Positions 11,087-22,505 of a DNA stretch of 64,000 nucleotides are shown here, in pieces. The translations under genes were made by a program, and so were the position numbers. A model generated the notes under the pieces. That model ran no database searches and was not told where the DNA came from. It was given only the letters and a program-made list of their open reading frames with translations. The stretch is taken from the NCBI RefSeq assembly GCF_027595985.1, contig NC_073304.1:49641137-49705136 (forward strand), given 5' to 3'. How positions within the stretch are numbered: the first letter of the stretch is position 1; the number at the start of each line of letters is the position of its first letter. Source of the DNA: Sorex araneus (lineage: Eukaryota > Chordata > Mammalia > Eulipotyphla > Soricidae).

Positions 11087-11539
11087 TGGAGGGAAAGTTA
11101 GAATTCAAAGAGGAAAACAGAACAAAACTTAAAAAAAAAAAAAAAGGTTTTTAATGCAATCAAAAAGGGGATAGCCAAGGGTACTTTGGGTAACTTACAG
11201 CCAGGATCTACTGTCAGTAACTTGGAGTCTGATCGAGAGCAGATGTTGACAAAAAGATAGGTTAATGGGAGAAGATATCTGTTGAGTGTCTGATGTGGAA
11301 AATTGAATTCAGAAATAATCGAACATATATGGCACAAACCCAAGAAAAGATAAAGTTCATAGAGTCCTAGAATTCAAGCACAGTTGAAAGAAAAAGAAAT
11401 GTTGAATAGGATTATGTGAACATAGCAACCATCTACCTAACAGATTAAAGGCTAATATAAACATTTCTTGTATATGTTTTTATAACATGCATACTTGGTC
11501 AAGAGACCAAAGTCATATATTTTAAAAAAAACTATCTCT

Positions 11540-11678
11540 TTTTATTTATTTGTTTATTTTTACAGTGCTCAGGGATATTTCTGGTGGGACTTAGAAGACA
11601 AATAGAGTGCTTAGGATCAACCCAGGTTGGCAGCATGCAAGGCAAATGCCCTACCCACTGTACTATCACTCTGGCCCA
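11540..11678 (-). mobile_element. SINE-A, partial
   Basis: GTGCTCAGGGATATTTCTGG to CTATCACTCTGGCCC; the tail half is missing. Confidence 0.75.
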
Positions 11679-11740
11679 CAAAAGTTTTTCTTAAAAAGGT
11701 GAATATAAGCACTAGATTATGCACAACTAAAAGCCAATAT

Positions 11741-11987
11741 TGTCACTGTCACTGTCACTGTCATCCCATTGCTCACTGATTTGCTTGAGCGGGCACCAGT
11801 AACATCTCCATTGTGAGACTTGTTTCTGTTTTTGGCATATAGAATATGCCACGGATGGCTTGCCAGGCTCTGCTGTGTGGGCGGATACTCTCAGTAACTT
11901 GCTGGGCTCTCCAAGAGGGATGGAGGAATCGAACCCGGGTCGGCCTCGTGCAAGGCAAACACCCTACCCGCTGTGCTATGACTCCAG
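11741..11987 (-). mobile_element. SINE-B, complete
   Basis: Begins with a (TCACTG)n tail, includes CAGTAACATCTCCATTGTG and GAATCGAACCCGGGTCGG, and ends CTATGACTCCAG. An imperfect TSD AAAGCCAATATT/AAAGTCAATACT flanks it. Confidence 0.88.
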
Positions 11988-11999
11988 AAAGTCAATACT

Positions 12000-13040
12000 A
12001 GGCATAATTATTAGTTTTTTGCCTCTAATTAGAATTAGTATTATAAAGTCCCCTGAATGGTTGGTAAACATTAGAAAGGTATTGAACTTCATGTCTAATA
12101 CTACCTTTCACTCTCTGAGATTCAAAGATAGGTCCCACTATGAGCATGGAAATAATATCCCCAGAAAACATGCCTGATTCCCAAACATGCCAAAGGGACT
12201 GTATTGATTTTGTGAGAGCTTATGAAGGAAGTTAACTCTGAGATTTTTAGATTTATTTTCCCTATTTATGTCCTCACTTTGAAATTAAGTTCTAACTCAA
12301 TTTTAAAAAACCATAGCTTGGGGGTTTTGAACAAAATGTGACAGTAACTATAAGAGATGCTTGAAACTCATATCAAAGTAACAGAAAAGTGCTATTTTTC
12401 ATATCTGGAGTAGATATAGCCTAAAAACAAAGTGGAGCCAAATAATTTATCTCATTAGCATAATATACTAGTGTACTTCCTTAATATACTAGCAAACAAT
12501 ACTCCATAATATGGTTAATAAAAGGTTCTTGTCTCATCTCACTTATATATCCTGTTTGTTAAATTTTGCTTCTAGCCTATAGAATTATGAGCATATTCCT
12601 TGGGTCAGTCCCTATGCCCCAGTGTTGATATTTTTCCTGGGTACAATTTATCCATAGTCATGGCAATACACTAAATAACTATTAAGCAACTACTGAACAC
12701 CAGGCCACACCAAGAAACATTGTCCCAGAGGCAGAGAAAAACAGTTGAGTAATGACAATATAAGTGCACTACTAAGGATAACTGTGAATTACCAAGGGAC
12801 AAAAAAAAAAAAAGGGGGGGGATGACTGATATCTGGGAAGTCTTTTAGGAGATGCTGCTAAAAGACAGCCAAATTATCAAGGGTGAACAGAAAAATTTCA
12901 GGCTAAGTAACAATCAGCATAAAAGCAAGGAATTATGGTCCAGTGTAGGATATTTGGAAGAGAACAAGAAGTTTGGTGTGAAAAAATGTAGAAGAGCTCA
13001 AGAGGTACAAAGAAGTGGCATAAGATAAAGTGAGTGGCCT
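12000..13040. other. Intergenic DNA with a weak ancient repeat
   Basis: No gene. The part 12670-13020 (ACTACTGAACACCAGGCC, GGAAGTCTTTTAGGAGATG) has the flavour of an ancient mammalian-wide repeat whose family I cannot name. An A13/G8 homopolymer junction lies near 12800-12821. Confidence 0.35.
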
Positions 13041-13320
13041 GGATAGTTTGTTTATTCATATTTGGGCGCTGTGATTTACAATACTGTTATTATTGGACTT
13101 TCAGATATCCCATGTTCTAACAATCTACCCACTATTGGAATGTCAGCGTCGCTCCAAAGGCTCGAGGTCTCCTCTCTCCCACCCCCATGTCAGCCCCTTG
13201 GCAGATTCAATCTGTGGTCTAAATTTTAGAGTCTGTTAAGTGTCTAGTTGTAATTCCCTTACTATGTTTATTACCCCACAAATGAGAGGTCATTCTGTAT
13301 CTGTCCCTCTTCCTCTGATT
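13040..13320 (-). mobile_element. Old L1 fragment (probable)
   Basis: CCCCACAAATGAGAGGTCATTC and TGTATCTGTCCCTCTTCCTC mirror the reverse L1 ORF2-end strings seen in the next element, so this is likely an older L1 into whose 3' part the younger one inserted. Confidence 0.45.
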
Positions 13321-13821
13321 TCTTTTTTGTTTTATTTATTTTTATTAGTGAATCACAGTTACAAACTTACAAACTTCCATGCTTGCATTTCAGTCATACA
13401 ATGATCAAGTATCCATCCCTCCACCAGTGCCCATTTTCCACCACCACTGGTCCCAGCATCCCTCCACCATCCCCACCCATCTCCCCTCCCCCACCCTGCC
13501 TCTGTGGCAGGGCATTCCCTTTTGCTTTTGCTCTCTCTCTCCTTTTGTGTGTTGTGGTTTGTAATAGAAGTATTGAGTGGCCATCATGTTCGGTCTATAG
13601 TCTGCTTTCAGGGTGCTTCTCCCATCCCGAGCAGATCCTCCTAGCACCATTTACTTGGTGATCCCTTCTCTAACTGAACTGCCTTTTCCCTCAGTATGTG
13701 AGGGAAAAGCTGTGGAGTAATCCTCCCAGTACTTATCTTTAATAATCTTGGGTGTTAGTCTCCCATTCTGTTACTTTATATTCCACAAATGAGTGCGATT
13801 TTTCTATGTTGGTCCCTCTCT

Positions 13822-14004
13822 CTTTTTTTTTTTTTTTGGCTTTTTGGGTCACACCTAACGATGCACAGAGGTCACTCCTGACTCTGCACTCAGGAATTAC
13901 CCCTGGAGGGGCTCAGGGGACTATATGGGATGCTGGAAGTCAAACCCGGGTAGGCCTCATGCAAGGCAAACGCCCTACCTGCTGTGCTATCACTCCAGCC
14001 CAGT
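13822..14004 (-). mobile_element. SINE-A with 15-bp TSD
   Basis: Complete; TGTTGGTCCCTCTCT at 13807-13821 and 14005-14019. Confidence 0.95.
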
Positions 14005-14370
14005 TGTTGGTCCCTCTCTGACTCATTTAGCTTAACATGATACTTTCCATGTTGATCCATCTATATGCAAATTTCATGCATTCATCTTTTCTAACAGCTG
14101 CATAGTATTCCATTGTGTAGATGTACCAGGGTTTCTTTAGTCAGTCATCTGTTCTCAGTGCTCTTCCTCTAATTTCACTCATCACAATGCCCTCTAGTTC
14201 AGTCCACATTGCAGTAAATGGAATTATTTTATTTTTATCTAGGAGATAAATAGTCTTCCATTGTGGATGGATATATACCACAGTTTATCCCCTCATCTGA
14301 TTTGGTTTGTTTCCAGATCTTGACTATTGTGAACAGCTTTGCAGTGAACATAGAGGTACAAATATCTTTT

Positions 14371-14534
14371 TTTTTTTTTTGCTTTTTGGGCGATGCATAG
14401 GGGTTACTCCTGGCTCTGCACTCAGGAATCACCCCTGGCTGTGCTCAGGGGACCATATGGGATGCTGGGATTTGAACCCGGGTCAGCCGCGTGCAAGGCA
14501 AACGCCCTACCCGCTGTGCTATCTCTCCAGCTCC
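14371..14534 (-). mobile_element. SINE-A with 13-bp TSD
   Basis: ACAAATATCTTTT at 14358-14370 and 14535-14547. The ACACCTGG segment before GCGATGC is deleted. Confidence 0.93.
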
Positions 14535-14611
14535 ACAAATATCTTTTAAAATAGTGTTTTGGGGCCCTTGAGACAAATGCCAAAAGTGGAATTGTCAGTG
14601 CTGGTCATATA

Positions 14612-15150
14612 AAAACTTATTTATTTATTTATTTGGGTCATACCCAGCACTGCTCAAGAGCCTAGTCCTGACTTTGTGTTCAGGGTTCATTCCTGGGGCT
14701 TTGGTTACCATCACCCAGATCCTCAATTCTTAACTTTGAGAAGTCTCCATACTGTGTGGGGATTCTTTAAGCCTGCTTAGTGTCAATTTTAAACATTATT
14801 TATCAAAAACATTAAAAGTGGCTAAGCCATAAAAAGATGTAGTTACACTTTTGTTTTTGTTTTGGGGCCACACCCAGAGGTACTCAGGAGCATTACTCCT
14901 GGCTATGCTTGTGGGGGGGTGGAGGGGGCCATACCACAGATCAAACCCAGGTTGGCTACTTGCAAGGTAAGCACCCTACTCACTGTACTGTCTTTCTAGG
15001 CCTAACACAAAAGCATGGTTTTCCCCCCCTTCAGTTTTTGTTGCTGTTATTGTTTTGCCACACTCGGGAATGCTCAGGGGTTTCTCCTGACTCTGCACTA
15101 AAGGATCATTCCTGGCACTCCTGGCAGTACCCCAGGGATGATCATATGTT
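14612..15150 (-). mobile_element. Three diverged SINE-A copies
   Basis: Partial 14612-14725 (TTGGGTCATACCCAGCACTG, head lost), 14848-15002 (GGGGCCACACCCAGAGGTAC to CTGTCTTTCTAGGCC) and 15033-15150 (CCACACTCGGGAATGCTC, head lost). Confidence 0.7.
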
Positions 15151-15820
15151 AAAATAAACCCTTTTTCAAGCGGTTTAGATGATTCCCTGCTAAGACCTAA
15201 GCAAGTAAAAGGCATTTTGGTAATCCAGAACTGATGAAAACAAAACCAAGAATAGCAATGAGAGATAGAGAGGAAGAAAGGTTTCAAAAGGCAGGACTGA
15301 TTAGATCTATGATCAAACAATGCAGGCAGTGAAGAGAGAAATCAATCAAAGACAAGTTCAGTATTTAGCATACTCAGCTAGTTGGGTGTTGATATCGCCA
15401 AAACCAAGGCGGCACCTTCCTCTGTTCTCTTAAATTTGTGGCTAGTCGTATCTCTGTTCAGAGGACTCTCTCAATAACTGGTAGCTAAATTAGACTTTGT
15501 TCTCCTCGAGCCTGCCTCAAAAGTCTAACCTAAGGTCTAAGAAAGTTCTGAGAAAAATCTTTTTAATCATCAAAAAATTATTCAGAGTTGCTTAAGAGGT
15601 GGCATACCCCTTTCGGCACTCCCTCCCTTCCTTCTTTCTTCTTTATGTCAGTCTGACCAGTGGTCCTTAGGGGAAAATAGAGGATGACTCACAAAGAATG
15701 AGATTATCTCCTTTATACCACTCTGAGACTGTAGTAAAACCTTACTTCTGGGGTCAGTAAAGTGTGGTCAATTGCTTTCTATTTTTGCCTGTTAAAAAAA
15801 AAATGAAAATGTTTAGGGGT
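15151..15820. other. Intergenic, nothing recognised
   Basis: Mixed-composition DNA without repeat or gene signals. A pyrimidine-rich stretch lies at 15620-15645. Confidence 0.4.
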
Positions 15821-15825
15821 TTGGG

Positions 15826-16160
15826 GGATATCTCAGTAGCAAAAGTACCTGCCTTGCAACCATGAAGTGTGAAGTTTAATCGCTAGTGTGGCCCACAAGC
15901 TTCAAGCATGATTCCAAACTAGGACCCCTTCAGCACAATAGTGTGTGCATTCTCTGTCAGACATGGTGAGCACCACTACCATAGTGTACAGATTGTGGTG
16001 GGCTTGTGTACAGCACTGAAGCAACCAATGCCATGATACAATGAACACGATGCCAGCTAACACCAAGGTACTCTCAGGGAGTGCCACAACCAAGTATGTC
16101 AGTCCCACACCTCCATAGCCCCTGGTCCTTACAACAACAGCAACAAAGGGTAGGGGAAAA
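15826..16160 (+). mobile_element. SINE-C-like element
   Basis: The head TTTGGGGGATATCTCAGTAG with GTACCTGCCTTGCAACC is tRNA-like but distinct. The body repeats GTGTGCA/ACCAAG motifs and runs to an (ACAACAGCA)n-type tail. A similar arrangement recurs at 17565-17770, supporting a separate SINE type. Confidence 0.5.
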
Positions 16161-16581
16161 AAATGAAACCAAAATGTATTGGATAGACACAAAAATAAAA
16201 AATAATTGAGACTAAGAATCTGAGAGAAGAATAAAAGTCATGGCGCACAGGGAAGGAAGAAAAATGGTGTCTTGACACAGTGAGTTGGAAGAGCTGGACA
16301 TCAGAGAGCAGCTATCCTCTGCGCTGTCAAAATAAGACTGGGATTTAACAGAAAGAAAGGAATAGATACAGAATCATCTCCCTCACCTGTGAGATTTAAA
16401 GATACAGAGCAAGGTATCGACAAAGCACCATCAGGAAGAAGAGAACTGATCAGCACCACTGAGTTGGTGGGGGGAGAAGTTTGGTACACTGGTGATGCGT
16501 GTGATGTTGGAATTATATGCATGAGAAACCATCATTAGTGGTATTGAAAATCACAGAATCTCAATTAATTAAAAAAATCCT

Positions 16582-16749
16582 GGGGGCCAGAGTGATAGCA
16601 CAGTGGGTAGGGCGTTCGCCTTGCACGCAGCTGACCCGGGTTCGATCCCCGGCATCCCATATGGTCCCCCAAGAGTAATTCCTGAGTGCAAAGCCAGGAG
16701 TAACCCCTGAGCATTGCTGGGTGTGACCCAAAAAGCAAAAAAAAAAAAA
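16582..16749 (+). mobile_element. SINE-A, young
   Basis: GGGGGCCAGAGTGATAGCACAG to GTGTGACCCAAAAAGC plus A tail. The AAAAAATCCT target repeats on both sides. A few bases after GGTCCCC are deleted. Confidence 0.9.
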
Positions 16750-17560
16750 TCCTTTAACAGAGTATGGAACCTAAGAACATTAATAACAAGTGACAGCTTC
16801 AGAATGGAAGATGATGAGGTCATCCAGGAAATAAAGGATAAAGGAGTATTTATAGTTACCTAAATATTCACATTTTCCACTAATACTCTCGTCTCAGTAA
16901 GCCTGAGCTCTTTATTTTCATTTGACCAGATATTTCCATTTAGTTATTTTACCATTATCTCAAATCTGAGTGAATCTAATGATATTATGAGTCAAAAAGA
17001 GTTGAATATTGGAATCACTTATGATAGTTAAACCATAATAACTGGCATTTTACAATTGTATCATCACAGCATTTTCTTACCTTCCACCAGCTTACTACCT
17101 TATAACCCAAACATCAATTCCCTTCCCATCCCACCATCAGTCTTTATACATTCTCTTCTCAGAACCTTTTCACAGTGCCCTGTTAATAACTTTTATAGCC
17201 ACGCAAGCCCTGCACTTATTTTCCATCACTTCTCAACATTACTCTCCACCTCAGTGTCCTATGGTTCAATCCTCCAAGCCCCAACCCCATCTCTAACTGA
17301 AATGTCCTCTCAGCTTTTCCAAACCCTATTGAAGACTGGGATTCAAACCCTTTTAAACCCTAAGCAATGTATCTCAACTTTAGGGCTATGATTTCTTTGT
17401 TAAAACTAATACAAAGCTAAACCTTTCTCCTTTACTGATACTCTGCTACTAGAGAAACTAGAAAACCAAGTGCTTGTTTTCTGAGTCTGCTTTGAAAAGG
17501 TTATGTGACAAAGCTTTAAACCAGAACAAATTAGGTTTGCTACTCTCTTCATCTGTCTGA
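16750..17560. other. Intergenic, nothing recognised
   Basis: No repeat identified. The 111-codon plus-strand frame at 17056-17391 is Ser/Pro/Leu-rich without any domain I recognise and lacks supporting splice or promoter context. Confidence 0.4.
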
Positions 17561-17564
17561 AAAA

Positions 17565-17770
17565 TAGGCCCAGGGATAACTTAGTTGCAGAATGCCTGTC
17601 TTGCAGGCAACAAGCCTTGAGTTTGATCCTCTTCCCTAGCCCACATGCCAAGTGCTATCCCAGTGGCACTGCCATTGGAATCCCCAACATAACAAAAGTG
17701 TGCCATCTCTGGCACTCCACAACCAAGTGTGTACAACTATGACAACTAAAGTGTGCAACACCCAGTCATC
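17565..17770 (+). mobile_element. SINE-C-like element
   Basis: CCCAGGGATAACTTAGTTGC with TGTCTTGCAGGCAAC as head and repeated GTGTGC/ACAACCAAGTGTG body motifs shared with 15826-16160, ending in an A run near 17793. Confidence 0.5.
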
Positions 17771-17841
17771 ACAGGAAATGAGTCAGTAAATTAAAAAAAA
17801 AAAAGTTTTTAAAATGAACCCAGACAAGAGTTCAGCAGTCA

Positions 17842-17990
17842 GGGCTGGAGCGATAGAACAGCAGTTAGGGCATTTGCCTTGCACGCAGCTGAACTAGATT
17901 TGACTCCCAGCATCCCATATGGTCCCCTAGCATTGCTGGGTGTGACCCATAAATAAACAAACAAACAAACAAACAAACAAACATCGGAGG
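17842..17990 (+). mobile_element. SINE-A with 45-bp internal deletion
   Basis: After GGTCCCCTAG the sequence jumps to CATTGCTGGGTGTGACCC; the AGTAATTCCTGAGTGCAG part is missing. The tail is (AAAC)n. TSD AGAGTTCAGCAGTCA/AGAGTTCAGCAATCA with one difference. Confidence 0.9.
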
Positions 17991-18137
17991 GAAGAGTTCA
18001 GCAATCATCTTACATTCAAAAATCAGCAAGTCAACACACCAAGGATTACAGAGTAGGAAACTCATATTGTTGGCTTCTTGATTCTATGTCCTTAAGTCAC
18101 ATGAGCCCAGAACTGCCTACCTCTTCAGATATGTGAG

Positions 18138-18497
18138 AAAGGGACTGGAGCATAGTACAACGGGGAGGGCATTTGCTTCACATGCAGCTGACCCAGGTTC
18201 AATCCCCAGCACCCTATGGACCCAGAAGCATGTCAGGAGTAATTCTTTTTTTTTTTTTCTTTTTGGGTCACACCTGGCAATGCACAGGGGTTACCTCCTG
18301 GCTTTGCACTCAGGAGTTACTCCTGGCGGTGCTCAGGGGACCATATGGGATGCTGGGAATCAAATCCGGGTCAGCCACGTGCAAGGCAAACGCCCTACCC
18401 GCTGTGCTATTGCTCCAGCCCCAGGAGTAATTCTTGAGCACAGAACCAGGAGTAACCCCTGAGCACCACCAGGTGTGGTCCCAAAACAAACAAACAA
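18138..18497 (+). mobile_element. SINE-A split by another SINE-A
   Basis: The outer copy (GGGACTGGAGCATAGTACAAC … GGTGTGGTCCCAAAAC) is interrupted by an inner reverse copy. Confidence 0.92.
18248..18421 (-). mobile_element. SINE-A nested in a SINE-A
   Basis: The TSD CAGGAGTAATTCTT at 18234-18247 and 18422-18435 is itself part of the outer SINE body, so insertion order is certain. Confidence 0.95.
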
Positions 18498-18975
18498 AGA
18501 TGTGAAGTAAGTTAGTTCCTATTTTAGCTATGGGAGCCTGCCTTTTGTTTACTGTTTTTTTGCTACAGAAAAAATATCCAATGCCAAATGTACATGAATG
18601 GCATGCTCACATATGTATTTTCAATTATAACATCCTTATAAGAAACTTATGTGAATTTTTATGCACAAAGAGCTCATGGTTCAGACTACAAACTTTTTGT
18701 AGTTTTTGTAGGTTTTGGCTTTTGATTTGTGTTTTTTTGTTGTTTTTGATGGTTCAAACATGCATCTAATTGTGAGAAACTGCCAAACTAGCTAAAACAC
18801 TAGGTACTCAAACACTTCACCAATTACAAGTTTTGTGGAATAGCTATTTTCTCTGAAGGTAACACAGTCTAGGCAAGTCAACAATAAAAATTAAAGGAAA
18901 AGTTTCAGTTCTTTAATCACAAATGGTAAGTTAGTAGGCAATTCGTTCTTTTACTGCAAATAAAAAGAGAGTTCT

Positions 18976-19292
18976 GGGGCTGGAGAAACAGTACAGGGTT
19001 AGAATAGATATCGTACAGGTGTTGACCTTACAGGTAGCTGATAATGCACTGATCACCAGGACCAGCAGGAGTAATTCTTGAGTCTAGAACCAGAAGCAAA
19101 TCCTGAGCACAGCCAGGTGTGAGAATAAAAAAAGATGGGAACAGAGAGATAGTACAGTGGGCAGGACCTTGGACTTGAATGCAACTGATTAAGGTTTGAT
19201 CCTAGGCATCCAAAATGATCTGAGCCCACCAGGAGTAATTCCTGAGTGCAGAGCCAGGAGTAACCCCTAAGCATCATCAGGTGTGGCAAGCA
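18976..19292 (+). mobile_element. Two diverged SINE-A copies
   Basis: 18976-19132 (GGGGCTGGAGAAACAGTACAG) and 19137-19292 (ACAGAGAGATAGTACAGTGGG). The tail of the second grades into the polypurine repeat that follows. Confidence 0.8.
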
Positions 19293-19296
19293 AGAA

Positions 19297-19512
19297 GAGG
19301 AAGGAAAGAAGAACAGAAGGAGGGAGGGAGAGAGGGAGGGAGGGAGGGGGGGAGGAAGGAAGGGAGGAAGGGAGGAAGGAAGGAAGGAAGGAAGGAAGGA
19401 AGGAAGGAAGGAAGGAAGGAAGGAAGGAAGGAAGGAAGGAAGGAAGGAATAGAGGGAGGGAGGGAGGGAAGAAGGAAGGAAGGGAGGGAGGGAGGGAGGA
19501 GGGAGGGAGGGC
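19297..19512 (+). repeat. Polypurine (GGAA/GGGA)n tract
   Basis: About 215 bp of nearly pure G/A on the plus strand, with a long (GGAA)n core at about 19373-19449 and GGGA-rich flanks. It appears to have grown from the SINE-A tail. Frames across it (Lys/Glu/Gly repeats, or Leu/Pro/Ser repeats in reverse) are repeat artefacts. Confidence 0.95.
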
Positions 19513-19640
19513 AGAAAGGTTCTTAAATACTTTAGTATTAATCCATCTCAACAAAATTTGCTGTGATTTTTTCTTAAATAGGTATCTTGAGATTTCTACA
19601 GTGTGCCTTAAAACAACTGTTAAGAAAAATCATATTTCTT

Positions 19641-19813
19641 GGAGCTGGAGTAATAGCACAGAGGGTAGGGTGTTTGCCTTGCATGCACCAACCCGGGTTT
19701 GATTCCCAACATCCATATGGTCCCCTGAGCACTGCCAAGAGTAATTCCTGAGTGCATGAGCCAGGAGTAACCCCTGGGCAATGCCGGGTATGACCCAAAA
19801 AAGGCAAAAAAAA
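19641..19813 (+). mobile_element. SINE-A with 16-bp TSD
   Basis: AAAAATCATATTTCTT at 19625-19640 and 19814-19829. Confidence 0.94.
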
Positions 19814-19829
19814 AAAAATCATATTTCTT

Positions 19830-20345
19830 TCTGCCCTTCCTACATCTCCATACTGTGTAGAACAGTCACATCCTCATGAATAAGTACACTTGTTCACTCT
19901 CTGGAATTTTTAAAATTATGTTTGTAACTTGGTACACATTCATTCTGAGAAAACTGACATTGTAAAAAGGAAACCCCATTAAATCTCCATTATTCTCCTA
20001 AAATACCAGCAACAACAATGACAAAGACTGTGTAAAAAGCTACTTCTATTGTCATAGTAGTCCATTTTGGCTACTGTGTTTCTTTGCCTAAATGTCCTCT
20101 TTTTTCATCTGAACATTATGTTGTCTAGAAGCCATGCCACAGAAACTCCACCCCAGGAATGACTCATAACTAGGCAAAAGTATTTCAACCTCTTCAGGAT
20201 TTTCAAGCTTTCCTCTTGACATTCCTTCCTCTTAGTTAAAGAATTCGTAACTACACATTTTGCAAAGTTAAAGGAAATAAATTAGCATTATTCTTAAATC
20301 CATAACATCTATTCTCAGTTGTGATCTTTTCAAAAAGATACAATA
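19830..20345. other. Intergenic, nothing recognised
   Basis: AT-rich, no identifiable repeat or gene signal. Confidence 0.4.
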
Positions 20346-20346
20346 A

Positions 20347-20492
20347 GGGGCAGGAGTGATAGTACAGCAGGTATGGCATTTGCCTTGCACTCGGCCAACT
20401 CAGGTGGAATCACAGAGCACTGCCAGGAGTAATTCCCAAGTGCAGAGCCAGGAGTATTGCCTAGGCATCGCTGAGTGTGACCAAAGAGAAAA
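20347..20492 (+). mobile_element. SINE-A, deletion variant
   Basis: GGGGCAGGAGTGATAGTACAGC; the CATCCCATATGGTCCCC block is missing, giving CAGGTGGAATCACAGAGCAC. Confidence 0.85.
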
Positions 20493-20699
20493 AACAAAAA
20501 ATAAATAAATAGTTCCTTATCATTTTCAGTCTTTGTTCACTAGAATGGGAGGAAGGACAAAAGCAGAATTCTGGGGTCCTGGTCTCCCAATTATTCTCAA
20601 CCAACAAGCTGGTGGCTCAGTGCAAAGGCTGGAGGATGCTGTACTCCAAAAGTCCTGCAGTTTAGGGATTAGCCAAGTCATCGCCAAGGTGCCGGGAGG

Positions 20700-20819
20700 C
20701 CTCCAGGACCACACCCAACAATGCCCGAGGAGCTATGGAGTACAAGAGATCAAAGTGAAGTCAGCAGCATGCAAGGCATGCACATTAACTCCTGTGCAAT
20801 CTCCTATCTCTCTGGACCC
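20700..20819 (-). mobile_element. SINE-A-like, very diverged
   Basis: GGACCACACCCAACAATGCC and CAGCAGCATGCAAGGCATGC keep the reverse SINE-A order. Confidence 0.5.
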
Positions 20820-21240
20820 ACACTGAATATTTTCCATGTACAACATAATAGTTTAAAGTTTTTATTATGGACAATTACAAACATACAAATGAAGATTCAC
20901 TCAACTTCAATAATTAACAATGCATGGTCACCATTGTTTCATATATAATTCCATTTCCCACTCCAAGATTATTTTAATGCAATCCTAGTCACCTAATTCC
21001 ATTTTTATATATTGATAATACTAACATAACTCTTGAATTAAATATCTGCTTTAATTTTTAATTACTATACTATCTATGCTCGTTTTAATGACATATCCAA
21101 GAAATAATCAATCCAATTAGCATTTATATTTTCATATGTTCATAGTATTAGACTAAGTAAAAATATAGTAAAATTTAATATTTCACTCTACAATCCAAGT
21201 TTGCCTCAATGTCAAAAATAAGACTTAAGATTGCTTAAGC

Positions 21241-21540
21241 TGAAGACTAGAGGAATCAGTCGGGACGGGAGATGTGTGCCGAAAGTAGATAGTGGACCAA
21301 ACATGATGACCTCTCAGTGTCTGTGTTGCAAGCCATGATGCCCAAGAATAGAGAGAGAGTATGAGGAATATTGTCTGCCATGGAGGCAGGGGGAGAGTGG
21401 AAAAGGGGGGTATACCGAGGATATTGGTGTTGGGGAATGTGCACTGGTGGAGGGATGGGTGTTTGATAATAGTGTGATTGTAACCCAAACATGAAAGCTT
21501 GTAACTATCTCAGTGATTCAATTAAAAAAAAATTTTAAAA
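21241..21540 (+). mobile_element. 5'-truncated young L1 3' end with TSD
   Basis: 300 bp of L1 terminus (GGTGGAGGGATGGGTGTTTG, then GATTCAATTAAAA). Perfect 14-bp TSD AAGATTGCTTAAGC at 21227-21240 and 21541-21554. Confidence 0.94.
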
Positions 21541-21554
21541 AAGATTGCTTAAGC

Positions 21555-21660
21555 AGGAGCAGGGAGGTACACAAGGTGAGCAGCACCTGCTTGGTATATG
21601 TGGGATCGTCTTTAATCCCTGGCAACTAATGGTGCTCTGAGCTCCTCCGGGAGAAGAGCT
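21555..21660 (+). mobile_element. tRNA-like SINE head, diverged
   Basis: CAGGGAGGTACACAAGGTGAG with GCACCTGCTTGG, then TTAATCCCTGGCAACTAATG. Type uncertain. Confidence 0.4.
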
Positions 21661-21674
21661 GGAGGCCCTTAGGT

Positions 21675-22130
21675 AGATACGATGTGTATGAAACTAAAGG
21701 GTGTCATGTAAGTGAAGTAAGTCAACGGGAGAAGGACAAATGTCAAATCATCTCTCTCCCATGTGACATGTAAAAGAAACAAAAAATGGGGGCTGGAGCG
21801 ATAGCACAGCGTGTAGGGCATTTGCCTTGCACGCAGCCGACCCGGGTTCAATTCCCAGCATCCCATATGGTCCCCCGAGCACCACCAGGAGTAATTCCTG
21901 AGTGCAGAGCCAGGAGTAACCCCTGTGCATCGCCGGGAGTAACCCCTGTGCAACCCCTGTGCAAAGCAAAAAAAAAAGAAAAAAGAAACAAAGAAAGGGA
22001 ATGAGCAATGGCAAATGAATACAAACCTTCAGATTCTTACAATAGAAGTGAAGTTACCAAATTGGGAGAGGGGAACAGAGGACAGGAAAAGACAGGGTAG
22101 ACAACATTAACATACTATTAGAAGAGGAGG
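21675..22130 (+). mobile_element. Old L1 3' end with nested SINE-A
   Basis: GTAAGTGAAGTAAGTCAACG and CTCCCATGTGACATGTAAAAG are L1 ORF2-end/3' UTR strings. Split by SINE-A at 21788-21975. Confidence 0.65.
21788..21975 (+). mobile_element. SINE-A with stuttered tail
   Basis: The 3' end repeats AACCCCTGTGC three times before the A tail; AAAAGAAAC-type target repeats flank. Confidence 0.9.
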
Positions 22131-22207
22131 AAGGGGACAAAGAGGTGGAAGGAGGAGGAGGAAATGTTGGAGAAGGACAAGAAGTATTAGATTTGGAAAT
22201 GTTTGGA

Positions 22208-22377
22208 AGGGCTGGAGCGATCATACAGCAGGTAAGGTTCTTCTTGCCTTGGACGCAACCAACCCAGGTTCGATCTCCAGCATCCCATAGGGAGCACCAG
22301 CAGGAGTAATTCCTGAATGAAGAGTCAGGACTAACACTTGAGCATTGCCAGGAGAGGCCCAAAACCAACCAAACAAA
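22208..22377 (+). mobile_element. SINE-A, small deletion
   Basis: GGGCTGGAGCGATCATACAGC to GCCAGGAGAGGCCCAAAACC; TATGGTCCCCTG is shortened. Confidence 0.88.
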
Positions 22378-22426
22378 AAAGGTTTAGAGAAAAAAAAATT
22401 ATGTTTCAAAAATAAGCTATGGGGTC

Positions 22427-22505
22427 AGGATATAGCTGAGTGGTAATGCATATGATTTGCATGTGTGAGATCCTGGGTTTCCTCCCTGACACTGCAAAAC
22501 AAATT
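22427..22505 (+). mobile_element. Mono tRNA-like SINE
   Basis: GGGTCAGGATATAGCTGAGTGG, GGTTTCCTCCCTGACACTGC then A-rich: only a tRNA-like head, with A- and B-box-like blocks and no SINE-A body. Similar monomers lie at 27541-27612, 34274-34358 and 51856-51940. Confidence 0.5.

Larger units (their letters stand above)
13325..14610 (-). mobile_element. Shrew L1, 3' ~0.9 kb, with two nested SINEs
   Basis: Starts with the reverse L1 terminus (ATTAGTGAATCACAGTTACA), continues through the 3' UTR (GGCCATCATGTTCGGTC) into the ORF2 end (CTGCATAGTATTCCATTGTG near 14097; CTTGACTATTGTGAACAGC near 14320). Interrupted by SINE-A copies at 13822-14004 and 14371-14534. It gives the order of the young L1 3' end in this genome. 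Confidence 0.85.

Noticed and set aside
19297-19512. Lys/Glu/Gly-rich protein frames
   Set aside because: Translations of the GGAA microsatellite.
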